Positions 14,264 through 20,159 of a stretch of 20,159 nucleotides of DNA are shown in pieces. Location of the stretch: IMG/VR virus record IMGVR_UViG_3300025120_000750, positions 1 to 20,159 of that record. The stretch is one strand, 5' to 3'. This DNA comes from a virus. Made by a program: the position numbers and the translations under genes. The notes beneath the pieces are model-generated. The model was not told the origin of the DNA, ran no database searches, and saw only the letters and a list, made by a program, of their open reading frames with translations. Positions within the stretch are counted from its first letter, which is position 1; every line of letters begins with the position of its first letter.

Positions 14264-14923
14264 TTATCCTTGTTTTGGTAAACGAGGTGCGCTTTCAATA
14301 AACTCATCTCGTCTTCTTCTTCCCATTTGTTCTACAGAGAACCCTTCAATCGCTTGTTTATACCTTTGTTCGTATAATTGCAAGAGATCTGTTGGTCCCT
14401 TTAAAAAACTAAAAGCCTCGATTAGGCATGCATACAAAAGTCCGTTGGGAAACTGCAAACTCAGATATGTAGTAGTATTTGTAGACGATAATCCAGAAGG
14501 TTTCAAGATATAATTTAGCTGAATTGTATAAGCAGCATCTGCTACGGGAGCAAAAACTAGCGTGTCAGCGTCCCAATATCCAAAATATTTTGGTGTTCCT
14601 TGGGTGTCTTCAGGGTTATATTCCGCCATAAAATTAGTGTCTCTATATTCAATAATACGTCTATCTGTAGTTGGAGTCGTATCTAAGTCCTCATCTACAA
14701 TTTGAGCAGATCTAACGACCAACAAATTAGCTGGGGTGTCTATAAATCTTTGACCTGCTACCATCGTTGCTGTAACATACCTTCTATTATTATCAGAATC
14801 TACATCTCTCAAAATTCTAAATTCAGCATCATTTATAAAGCCGTCTACAATTGTATTGGTCAATACTGTTGATCCAACTTCTGTGTAATCTCTAATTTTC
14901 TGTACTAATTCTGCATATGTCAT
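14264..14923 (-). CDS. Head-tail adaptor protein (SU10 adaptor-like), 219 aa
   Basis: The N-terminus MTYAELVQKIRDYTEVGS followed by a helix FINDAEFRILRDVD (29-42) is characteristic of phage adaptor proteins that dock to the portal. The middle has RRIIEYRDTNFMAEYN (88-103) and TPKYFGYWDADTLVFAPVAD (109-128), the beta part that contacts the next ring, and the end has a helical YACLIEAFSFLKGPTDLLQL (163-182) with a basic tail GRRRRDE. It forms part of the dodecameric ring between portal and nozzle in podoviruses. The ATG overlaps the stop of the upstream gene as ATGA. Assignment is from pattern recognition; a P22 gp4-like or T7 gp11-like name would describe the same role. Confidence 0.75.
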   Translation of the reverse strand: MTYAELVQKIRDYTEVGSTVLTNTIVDGFINDAEFRILRDVDSDNNRRYVTATMVAGQRFIDTPANLLVVRSAQIVDEDLDTTPTTDRRIIEYRDTNFMAEYNPEDTQGTPKYFGYWDADTLVFAPVADAAYTIQLNYILKPSGLSSTNTTTYLSLQFPNGLLYACLIEAFSFLKGPTDLLQLYEQRYKQAIEGFSVEQMGRRRRDEFIESAPRLPKQG

Positions 14924-15729
14924 TGTTCAACCACTCCATTATCTATCGGGCCTGCCATCGTAAAAGATCCTCCACTTTTACCAGTGACTGTAGCTGCGTC
15001 TAAAACAGTAACTTTATAACTATTGTTTTCTGTAAACGTAGCCGGCATTCCGTTTGGATTTACTACAGTAGAAGATACCATAGTTATTGAAAAAGCACCA
15101 TATAGTTTTGCGCCCAGATTGTGAGAACTAGCTGTAGTGTTTACAGGAGTATTGCCTCTAGTTTTTGCATTTGTCCCTCGTGTACACCCAGTGAAAGTGT
15201 TACCTGTGTTTCCAGTGTATTGAATAACTTCGTTTTCGTATAATTTCGTATCGGTGTTTACTTTTTCTATCATTATAAATCCAGAAGAAGAAAATTTAGA
15301 AGAGTCGTTTACTAAAATTGTTTCTGTTGTAGCGTTGATTGCGGCAGCTAAAGTTGTTTCTGGTTGCATAGTTGCTACAGCAATACCACCTACAGGTCGT
15401 TTAATATCATAAAATCTTACAATGTCCCCAGTTTGTCTTCCACTGTTTGGCTCTGAAATAGTTACTACTGCTGAAGTATTAATTGTAGAAAAAGGATTAT
15501 CTGGTAAAAAATCTTGTGTTGGTAACTGAATCTTTGGAGGTCTTGCGTGTGGTAATCCTTGTGGATCAGCTCCGTGTGGTTTAGGTTGTAATTGTGGTTG
15601 TTTGGGTTCAAACTCAGAAGTATGAACTCTAGCACCATTCCATTCTTTAACCATTTCTTTGTATGGAAAAGCCATACCAGATCTGTCTGATATAAATTGT
15701 GCGTATTTACCTTTTGAAAAATTAGACAT
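14920..15729 (-). CDS. Structural protein with zinc-ribbon-like N-terminus lacking cysteines, 269 aa
   Basis: The N-terminus GKYAQFISDRSGMAFPYKEM (7-26) and EWNGARVHTSEFEPKQPQL (29-47) match the layout of a short zinc ribbon seen in related phage proteins (CDRCG ... VCPEC ... HPQ), but the four Cys positions are Ser14, Ser17, His36 and Glu39. A Pro-rich linker follows (about 42-70). Residues about 120-190 include TILVNDSSKFSSSGFIMIEK and ENEVIQYTGNTGNTFTGCTR, a beta motif common in phage tail and baseplate proteins. It lies between two connector-type genes, with ATGTCTAA and ATGA overlaps, so a tail or connector role is likely. Confidence 0.72.
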   Translation of the reverse strand: MSNFSKGKYAQFISDRSGMAFPYKEMVKEWNGARVHTSEFEPKQPQLQPKPHGADPQGLPHARPPKIQLPTQDFLPDNPFSTINTSAVVTISEPNSGRQTGDIVRFYDIKRPVGGIAVATMQPETTLAAAINATTETILVNDSSKFSSSGFIMIEKVNTDTKLYENEVIQYTGNTGNTFTGCTRGTNAKTRGNTPVNTTASSHNLGAKLYGAFSITMVSSTVVNPNGMPATFTENNSYKVTVLDAATVTGKSGGSFTMAGPIDNGVVEQ

Positions 15730-16450
15730 TTGGATAATAAGTTTTTGGGGTTATAAAAGATGAAGATGATGATCCGTCTTCCGTCAAAGCTCTATTTAAT
15801 TCATCCTCATAATAAAGTTTCATCTCTTGACTTCTTTGTGGTTGATATTTTTGACTTAAATAAAAAGATAAACCAGACACCATACAAGGTACAAATCTAT
15901 AAACTACATCTGTAGCATTCGTAAATTTACCCACATCTTGTATTCTTTTAACGTAGTAAAAATTTAAAAATTTACCCGCTTCTGTAGAACCAGGTGTTAA
16001 ATATAAAGTTATTGTAACTTTATCAATAAACCTTTGCACAAAATATTGAGAGGGTGTTCCTGTTGCAGTTTTATTTGCAAGACCTTGATATGTAGATCTA
16101 TTAATTTTTTCAAGCGGTGTATCTACATTAGAAGCGTTTCTATAAACAGCTTCTAAAATATCATCAACTCCATAAATAGCTGTAGTATCAGAAGTACCAT
16201 CACTTGTTGATCTAAACATAGTGTAGGTTGCTTGATTGTTAACTAATGTAATTGAGTTATTTCCTACTTCCCAATAGTGAAGTCCTCTATTACCCCACTC
16301 CTGAAACATAATATTAAGAGACCTTCTAGCAGTCTTTATATGACCACCGTTAAGTGTAAATATCCCTAAACGATCGTAAGATTCTGCAATTATATCATCA
16401 ATTGCAAAAGTTTTGTCGAACGTTGTAGTTCCAGACGTAGTATTAGCCAT
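15722..16450 (-). CDS. Head-tail connector protein (P22 gp4/T7 gp11-like), 242 aa
   Basis: After a Thr/Ser-rich start, residues 17-50 (AIDDIIAESYDRLGIFTLNG, then ARRSLNIMFQEWGNRGLHYW at 41-60) form the two-helix signature of gp4/gp11-type tail adaptor proteins, followed by the strand NNSITLVNNQATYTMF. A second conserved-looking part is DKVTITLYLTPGSTEAG and the long helix FVPCMVSGLSFYLSQKYQPQ leading into QEMKLYYEDELNRAL. These proteins assemble below the portal in podoviruses. A strong AAGGAG site overlaps the upstream stop region. The exact ring position relative to the 219-aa adaptor cannot be told from the sequence. Confidence 0.72.
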   Translation of the reverse strand: MANTTSGTTTFDKTFAIDDIIAESYDRLGIFTLNGGHIKTARRSLNIMFQEWGNRGLHYWEVGNNSITLVNNQATYTMFRSTSDGTSDTTAIYGVDDILEAVYRNASNVDTPLEKINRSTYQGLANKTATGTPSQYFVQRFIDKVTITLYLTPGSTEAGKFLNFYYVKRIQDVGKFTNATDVVYRFVPCMVSGLSFYLSQKYQPQRSQEMKLYYEDELNRALTEDGSSSSSFITPKTYYPNV

Positions 16451-16459
16451 TTAATCTCC

Positions 16460-16780
16460 TTACGCTGACAGTCCTGCGCCAGAATACTTATCTGTTAATA
16501 AAGTATATCCAGTAACTTTCGTTTTAGTTTTACAAAAAATTCCTTTTGGAAACAATATTCCATCTTCTGGAAAGTTAAAGTTTACCACATCTCCACTAGG
16601 TATATCAGCAATAAATAATGTTGAACCTGTGTTTGAAGTTGTTGTTAGTTCTAAAACGCCAGCCCCTGTTCCATCAGAAGCAATTATAATACCTCTCAAC
16701 CTAATTGGTTGGGAAACAATTGCGCCTGCTCCTGCAGCAGCAGTTGATCTTGTAGCTTGTATATCATTTTTAAACGACAT
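16460..16780 (-). CDS. Small beta-rich virion protein, 106 aa
   Basis: The product is a single small domain with alternating strands: IRLRGIIIASDGTGAGVLEL (27-46), STLFIADIPSGDVVNFNFPE and GILFPKGIFCKTK, ending VTGYTLLTDKYSGAG. This resembles small beta-sandwich virion proteins of marine phages; function is unknown. It sits downstream of a 10-bp-stem hairpin in the 80-base gap after the 181-aa gene, has a good AGGAG ribosome site, and is followed by the connector gene after 9 bases. Confidence 0.7.
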   Translation of the reverse strand: MSFKNDIQATRSTAAAGAGAIVSQPIRLRGIIIASDGTGAGVLELTTTSNTGSTLFIADIPSGDVVNFNFPEDGILFPKGIFCKTKTKVTGYTLLTDKYSGAGLSA

Positions 16781-16802
16781 TTTTATCTCCTTTTATTTTT
16801 GG

Positions 16803-16849
16803 TCTTGGTGGGTATTAAGATCAAAAAGTCTCAAAGTTTCCCACCAAGA
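16803..16849 (-). other. Intercistronic hairpin, 10-bp perfect stem
   Basis: TCTTGGTGGG (16803-16812) and CCCACCAAGA (16840-16849) are perfect inverted repeats around a 27-base loop, in the gap between the 181-aa and 106-aa genes. On the transcribed strand no U-tract follows the stem, so it is not a standard intrinsic terminator. It could be an RNA processing or stability site that sets relative amounts of the flanking proteins. Confidence 0.55.
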
Positions 16850-16860
16850 TAATTAATCTA

Positions 16861-17406
16861 TTAAAACTGTTGTACGTTTATAATAAATCTCATGTTACCA
16901 CTAGCTGATGCATTTACTGTATTAGTAATTTGCAAGAAAACACTTCTTGCTGCACCTGAAACATTTGCCGCCGGAGACGCTGCTGGTGATGCATCGCTTC
17001 CTGTTGTATTTAACAATGTTAAATTGTAGCCAGCTCCTGCAGGAACAGTTGTTCCACCATCAAGAATTTGATCAGTGATCGCAGCAACTAATTGTGCTCC
17101 GCCTGTTGCAGTTCCAACTTTGTAGCCAATGTCACCAGCACCTGTTAAAGTTGGTGCGGATGTGCAAACGATATCAATCGAAGTAATGATGGAATTATTC
17201 GGTTGAGAAAATTCAACCTCAGTAGTTCCAGCAGTTGCTTTGACGATTACGTCAGCTGTTCCTTGTCCTACAAGTTTAGTTCCAGTGTATTCACCAGATG
17301 CATTGATCGCGAACACGTTTGTGAACACGCCAGTGTTTGTGTTTTTATTTGCACCAATAAAACCGTTTTCCGATCGTACTGGTCCATTGAACGTAGTATT
17401 TGCCAT
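16861..17406 (-). CDS. Putative head decoration/fibre protein, 181 aa
   Basis: The N-terminus MANTTFNGPVRSENGFIGAN is a signature I recognise from marine phage capsid-associated proteins (the FxGPVRSENGF start). The body is Ala/Thr/Gly/Ser-rich with beta strands such as TSIDIVCTSAPTLTGAGDIG and ARSVFLQITNTVNASASGNM, and ends MRFIINVQQF, consistent with a beta-barrel ornament or short fibre. No catalytic residues are expected. It heads the block downstream of the non-coding leader and has a very strong AGGAGGA ribosome site, suggesting high expression, as expected for a capsid ornament present in many copies. The identity as decoration protein rather than tail component is inferred. Confidence 0.72.
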   Translation of the reverse strand: MANTTFNGPVRSENGFIGANKNTNTGVFTNVFAINASGEYTGTKLVGQGTADVIVKATAGTTEVEFSQPNNSIITSIDIVCTSAPTLTGAGDIGYKVGTATGGAQLVAAITDQILDGGTTVPAGAGYNLTLLNTTGSDASPAASPAANVSGAARSVFLQITNTVNASASGNMRFIINVQQF

Positions 17407-17428
17407 AATTATATCCTCCTAGTTTTCC

Positions 17429-17470
17429 GAATACCGTCTCTAGGCCGTCGACTATACCGCGTCGGTATTC
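17429..17470. repeat. Inverted repeat in the leader of the 181-aa gene
   Basis: GAATACCG (17429-17436) and CGGTATTC (17463-17470) are perfect 8-base inverted repeats. The 26-base interval contains a shorter inverted pair, ACCG-CGT-CGGT (17456-17466), and a GTCGAC palindrome, and is much more GC-rich than the flanks. It lies directly upstream of the AGGAGG ribosome site. It may be a leader RNA structure or a protein-binding site; no U-tract marks it as a terminator. Confidence 0.5.
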
Positions 17471-17492
17471 TAATTAATTGTATAGTAATAAT

Positions 17493-17521
17493 TTTATATA
17501 GTAGATTATAGTAGAGTGCAA
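17493..17521 (-). promoter_or_regulatory. Candidate promoter upstream of the 181-aa gene
   Basis: On the minus strand TTGCAC (17521-17516) and TATAAA (17498-17493) are separated by exactly 17 bases. A perfect TATAAT (17510-17505) also lies in between but has no good -35. The 142-base non-coding gap, rare in this compact genome, and the terminator after the capsid gene support a promoter here. The hexamer ACTATA occurs three times (plus-strand TATAGT at 17481, 17497 and 17507). Confidence 0.5.
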
Positions 17522-17564
17522 GAGATTGCGTTGTGAAAGTACGTTTTCAGCGATGTAGCTTTGA

Positions 17565-17783
17565 CTAAGTAGCTACTGAAACTTCGGGTGCAGCGTCTTC
17601 AATCTTACCAGAAAGAGTAGCTATTTTAGCTTCTTCTTCCTTAATTTGATTGACAACTTCTCTAATTTTTTTGTCAATCCTGACCATGTCCAAAGTGTAT
17701 CTTTGGTTATCACGCTGGTGCACCGCCCACTCTGTCTCCAGACCCCTCTTCGCTTTGTAAAGGTCTCTTACTTGCGTTTGCAT
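17565..17783 (-). CDS. Small coiled-coil protein, 72 aa
   Basis: The whole protein is charged and helical: VRDLYKAKRGLETEWAVHQR (5-24) then MVRIDKKIREVVNQIKEEEA with heptad-like spacing, and an acidic Ala/Pro tail. A coiled-coil dimer is likely. Its GGAG ribosome site lies inside the preceding gene, with which it overlaps by 74 bases in another frame. It lies downstream of the capsid terminator and upstream of the leader of the 181-aa gene. I do not recognise a function; a small capsid-assembly or regulatory helper is possible but unproven. Confidence 0.65.
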   Translation of the reverse strand: MQTQVRDLYKAKRGLETEWAVHQRDNQRYTLDMVRIDKKIREVVNQIKEEEAKIATLSGKIEDAAPEVSVAT

Positions 17784-17970
17784 TTATGATCTCCTCATAA
17801 GTTAGCCATAATTTAGATTTACTTATAAATCCATCTTTCTCCCATTTTATATCATTTTTTCCTAGCTTGTCAACTAGTGCATTTTCGAATGCTATACTAT
17901 TATCCTCAGACTCTATATTGAAGTCTGCATAGTAGCCATATGCTCTGATTTGTACACGGAAGTTTTTCAT
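17710..17970 (-). CDS. Small unknown protein, 86 aa
   Basis: The first 64 residues look like a compact alpha/beta domain: FRVQIRAYGYYADFNIES (4-21), IAFENALVDKLGKND, and KSKLWLTYEEIINAN. The last 22 residues are low-complexity (SEEGSGDRVGGAPA) and are exactly the part that overlaps the start of the 72-aa gene in another frame, which suggests the tail was created by overlap. The ATG follows an AGGCA-type weak ribosome site just past the terminator. No function recognised. Confidence 0.6.
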   Translation of the reverse strand: MKNFRVQIRAYGYYADFNIESEDNSIAFENALVDKLGKNDIKWEKDGFISKSKLWLTYEEIINANASKRPLQSEEGSGDRVGGAPA

Positions 17971-17993
17971 GGTTTGCCTTTCTTTCTTATCAT

Positions 17994-18023
17994 AAAAAAA
18001 GGGGGCTCGAAAGCCCCCTTTTT
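17994..18023 (-). terminator. Strong intrinsic terminator after the capsid gene
   Basis: On the minus strand GGGGGCT-TTCG-AGCCCCC forms a 7-bp GC-rich stem with a UUCG loop followed by seven Ts. It begins 14 bases after the capsid stop codon. The A-tract on the other side makes it potentially bidirectional. It would end or limit transcription from the capsid gene into the downstream genes. Confidence 0.92.
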
Positions 18024-18036
18024 AATTAATTAGTGA

Positions 18037-18942
18037 TTAAACACCCGGTGATCCGAAGATACCTCTAGGGTCTGAGAATCCAAAAGAATATCTCTCTCTA
18101 GCTTTGTATCTAACGTTACCAGTATCGAAGTCACCTTCCATAGCTGTCTTGATTGGAGCTCTAACAAACATTTTCATACCGTTAGGTACGTCAGTTTTGA
18201 TAAAGAACGCATCATCATCTGATAGGAAGTTGTTAACCACATAACCTTGTGGCACCATTCCTTTAGATACGACTGCGTTAATATCATTGTCAGCTGTTCC
18301 AACTCTACCTGCAGACTTCATAAGTCTTTCAGCAGTAAATTGAAGCGCAGATGGAATAATCATTTTCATTCCTCTAGCTGCAATTTTAAGACCTCTCTCA
18401 TCTGTGAACGCTGCAATATCAATTAAAGACTGCTCTAACGATGTTTCGTTAAGATCAGCTGATACTGCTAATTCATTTGAGAAAGTTCCAGCTATCGTTG
18501 GGTGGTCAGTAGCTAAAAGCTCCTTACCATCACCACCAGCAAATGCAGAGTCAAACGCATTGTTTAATACGTTCGCCGCTTTTACTTGCTTAGTGTTTGC
18601 CATCGATCTTGCTAAAGCTTTTGTATATCTAGACGCAAGTCTGTCATACAAGTTATCCTCGATCGCTTCTTCAGTGATCGCGAATGCTAAAGCAATTGTT
18701 TGGTTGGTATATCTAGCCGTGAATGTTTCTTGAGCACTATCGAACACTACACCAGAACCTTCTGGTTTAACTTCTGCGTTCGCGAAACCTGATAACATTA
18801 CTTCCTCTTCGAAAGCTCTGTCAGATGTTTCAATGTCAAAAATTTCAGCATGCTGATTTTCATACCTTTTGTACTCCAGGCCGAATAAGGCATTCAAACC
18901 TGGCTCTAGTTCTTTAACTAGTTGTCCTCTACTTATTGCCAT
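18037..18942 (-). CDS. Major capsid protein, HK97 fold, 301 aa
   Basis: The N-terminus MAISRGQLVKELEPGLNALF and the C-terminus RYKARERYSFGFSDPRGIFG are those of major capsid proteins of marine podophages. A long helix at about 89-130 (TEEAIEDNLYDRLASRYTKA and onward) corresponds to the HK97 spine helix, followed by a loop with ATDHPTIAGTFSN (144-156), and a second alpha/beta part with RGMKMIIPSALQFTAERLMK. The length fits a fold without a large insertion. No protease-cleaved delta domain is evident. It is preceded by a strong AAGGAGG site and followed directly by a strong terminator, both fitting its expected very high expression. Assignment rests on pattern recognition and context. Confidence 0.88.
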   Translation of the reverse strand: MAISRGQLVKELEPGLNALFGLEYKRYENQHAEIFDIETSDRAFEEEVMLSGFANAEVKPEGSGVVFDSAQETFTARYTNQTIALAFAITEEAIEDNLYDRLASRYTKALARSMANTKQVKAANVLNNAFDSAFAGGDGKELLATDHPTIAGTFSNELAVSADLNETSLEQSLIDIAAFTDERGLKIAARGMKMIIPSALQFTAERLMKSAGRVGTADNDINAVVSKGMVPQGYVVNNFLSDDDAFFIKTDVPNGMKMFVRAPIKTAMEGDFDTGNVRYKARERYSFGFSDPRGIFGSPGV

Positions 18943-18952
18943 ATTATCCTCC

Positions 18953-19534
18953 TTATACTCCTACAGCAGAATTTAGGAAGTGATTAGCTATCTGTACAAC
19001 ACAGTTAACATTTGTATTGTAAGTTGTAGCGTTCTTAAGATTATTATTCTCAAGATCTCTCGTCACACCTAAGATTCTTAGTTGTCTTGTTGTCGTTGTC
19101 GTAACTAAACCGTTAACTTCCACTTTAGAAACATAGTTTGGTGTCGCACCAGCTACATAGCTGATATTTGCCAACGTGTTTATATTCGCGATAGCTAGAG
19201 TAGTTACGTTTTGTACTTCAAATCTCTCGTACGGATCATCAGATACGAATCCTGCGATATCAGTCGCAGTGTTCGAACCTTCTAAGTGATTCGCAAAAGT
19301 AGGTTTCTGAGTACTAGCGTCAGTAAAAAAGATCCCGTTTAATGAACCTAGTAATTGATCACCTGTTCCTGCTACACCAATGTAACCTGTTGCCAATGCT
19401 TTGACAGGGTCATTTTGATAAATAGCAGTTGAACTTGCAGCAATACTAAATTCGCTTAAACCTTGGTTATCTCTATTCTGACCAATTTTGCCGATCGGTC
19501 TTAGACCGAATGCAGCATCTTTATTAGTCGCCAT
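18953..19534 (-). CDS. Putative head decoration protein, 193 aa
   Basis: The protein begins MATNKDAAFGLRPIGKIGQN, with NDPVKALATGYIGVAGTGDQ (41-60), GSLNGIFFTDASTQKPTFAN (63-82), DPYERFEVQNVT and RILGVTRDLENNNLK, all short beta strands with loops. This family occurs just upstream of the capsid gene in many marine podophages, as far as I recall. Its size, beta content and position match decoration or capsid-stabilising proteins, but no experimental function is known to me. It has a GGAG ribosome site and lies 10 bases before the capsid start codon, so the two are co-transcribed. Confidence 0.7.
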   Translation of the reverse strand: MATNKDAAFGLRPIGKIGQNRDNQGLSEFSIAASSTAIYQNDPVKALATGYIGVAGTGDQLLGSLNGIFFTDASTQKPTFANHLEGSNTATDIAGFVSDDPYERFEVQNVTTLAIANINTLANISYVAGATPNYVSKVEVNGLVTTTTTRQLRILGVTRDLENNNLKNATTYNTNVNCVVQIANHFLNSAVGV

Positions 19535-19594
19535 ATTTTTACTCCTTAGTTTAACTTATTATTAGTATCGAGTTATCTTGATATCACAAAGAAA

Positions 19595-20053
19595 TTATTT
19601 CTTCGTACCACCAAAAGTTACACGACTTTGTCTCTCAGCATTAATAGGCATGCTAGAGTGTTGCTCCTTCATAAGATCGTTGTTTATTGCTTCGTCTTTT
19701 GCCTGAGTCTGCTTTTTAAAGAAGTCCTCACGCGACTTTGCGATCTCTTCTGGTATCCTAGCCAACACTAGGCCTCCAACTCCGATCACTCCTGCGTATT
19801 TACCGTCCTTCATTTGTGGATAAGATGTCTCTGGATATTCGTCGGCTCTCACCAATTCAAATCCGGATCTCATTTTACCTGACATGTTTTTGGTATCGTC
19901 GAAACCTAAAACTTCAGTTCTTATCCATCTGTGTCGGTAACCGTCCGGCGCAGGTGGTGCATCTAAGCTAGATGGTGGAGTCCAAGTCTGAGGTCTTTTA
20001 TCTTTTTCTCTTGACTGGCTCGCACGCGGGGTTTTCATTTTATCATTTTCCAT
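19595..20053 (-). CDS. Conserved head-region protein, 152 aa, unknown function
   Basis: The basic, disordered-looking N-terminus (MENDKMKTPRASQSREKDKR) leads into DAPPAPDGYRHRWIRTEVLG (31-50) and SGFELVRADEYPE, then GVIGVGGLVLARIPEEIAKS (88-107) and a charged helical C-terminus ending SRVTFGGTKK. I recognise it as a conserved protein just upstream of capsid genes in marine phages, without a known role. A possible assembly function is suggested only by position. The GAAGGAGG site lies 8 bases ahead of the ATG and overlaps the end of the upstream gene, which argues for this start rather than the internal ATG at codon 6. Confidence 0.72.
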   Translation of the reverse strand: MENDKMKTPRASQSREKDKRPQTWTPPSSLDAPPAPDGYRHRWIRTEVLGFDDTKNMSGKMRSGFELVRADEYPETSYPQMKDGKYAGVIGVGGLVLARIPEEIAKSREDFFKKQTQAKDEAINNDLMKEQHSSMPINAERQSRVTFGGTKK

Positions 20054-20056
20054 ATG

Positions 20057-20159
20057 CTATACCTCCTTCGTGATTTTTAATTGTTTTGCATAATCTTCTA
20101 ATGGCACTCCTAATTTTTTAGCGATAGCAACCTGAGAAGGTGTGAGTCTCACGGTTTTG
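20057..20159 (-). CDS. C-terminus of an upstream protein, possibly the capsid scaffold (partial)
   Basis: The last 33 codons of a gene enter from the right edge and end at TAG (20059-20057). They encode KTVRLTPSQVAIAKKLGVPL followed by EDYAKQLKITKEV. The Lys-rich helix with 'LTPSQVAIAKKLGVPLEDYA' resembles the C-terminus of proteins located between portal and capsid in marine podophages, where the scaffold is expected; basic C-terminal helices of scaffolds bind coat protein in P22. With only 33 residues visible the identity is tentative. Confidence 0.5.
   Translation of the reverse strand, partial: KTVRLTPSQVAIAKKLGVPLEDYAKQLKITKEV

Noticed and set aside
16803-16849. Hairpin considered as an intrinsic terminator
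   Set aside because: No U-tract follows the stem on the coding strand, and the loop of 27 bases is long.
17481-17512. Triple ACTATA considered as a set of T7/SP6-type promoters
   Set aside because: Only the hexamer is shared; the upstream bases and the +1 G of the 12185-12202 site are not matched, so it is kept only as part of the leader finding.

Overview
The window looks like the virion-structure half of a marine tailed phage with a short (podovirus-type) tail, of the kind recovered from uncultured ocean viruses that infect SAR11 and similar bacteria. The evidence is the AT-rich sequence, the dense packing of genes, the single coding strand, and protein families I recognise from such phages: an HK97-type capsid protein, a P22 gp10-like tail nozzle, adaptor proteins, Gly-rich tail proteins and internal virion proteins with the C-terminal 'IPAML..NEFVF' signature. 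All genes are on the minus strand, so the biological order runs from high to low coordinates. No stretch longer than about 160 bases lacks a gene. I saw no integrase, repressor, tRNA, insertion sequence or CRISPR array.

Head region (20159-17994): the C-terminus of an upstream protein (possibly the scaffold), a 152-aa conserved protein, a 193-aa putative head decoration protein and the 301-aa major capsid protein, closed by a strong UUCG-loop terminator. Two small overlapping genes follow (86 and 72 aa), then a non-coding leader with a candidate promoter and an inverted repeat (17407-17564).

Connector and fibre region (17406-9785): two small beta-rich structural proteins, two adaptor/connector proteins flanking a 269-aa structural protein, a 147-aa structural protein, a 522-aa protein with an N-terminal cupredoxin-like domain and Trp-Gly tandem repeats, a 356-aa tail-fibre protein, a 277-aa Gly-rich adhesin-like protein, and a 145-aa putative fibre accessory protein. 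An SP6/T7-type promoter sequence lies directly upstream of the tail-fibre gene.

Modification and tail region (9759-3778): two adjacent 2-oxoglutarate/Fe(II) dioxygenase-like genes, a 115-aa unknown, the 639-aa nozzle, three small proteins (one of 54 aa is easily overlooked), and two glycosyltransferases of different folds (GT-B and GT-A). The oxygenases and glycosyltransferases sit inside the tail module, so they may modify virion proteins or the host surface; the target is not visible in the sequence.

Ejection region (3726-1): three internal virion-type proteins and the first 323 codons of a large fourth one that runs off the left edge. Many gene junctions overlap as TAATG or ATGA, which indicates translational coupling along a long late operon.
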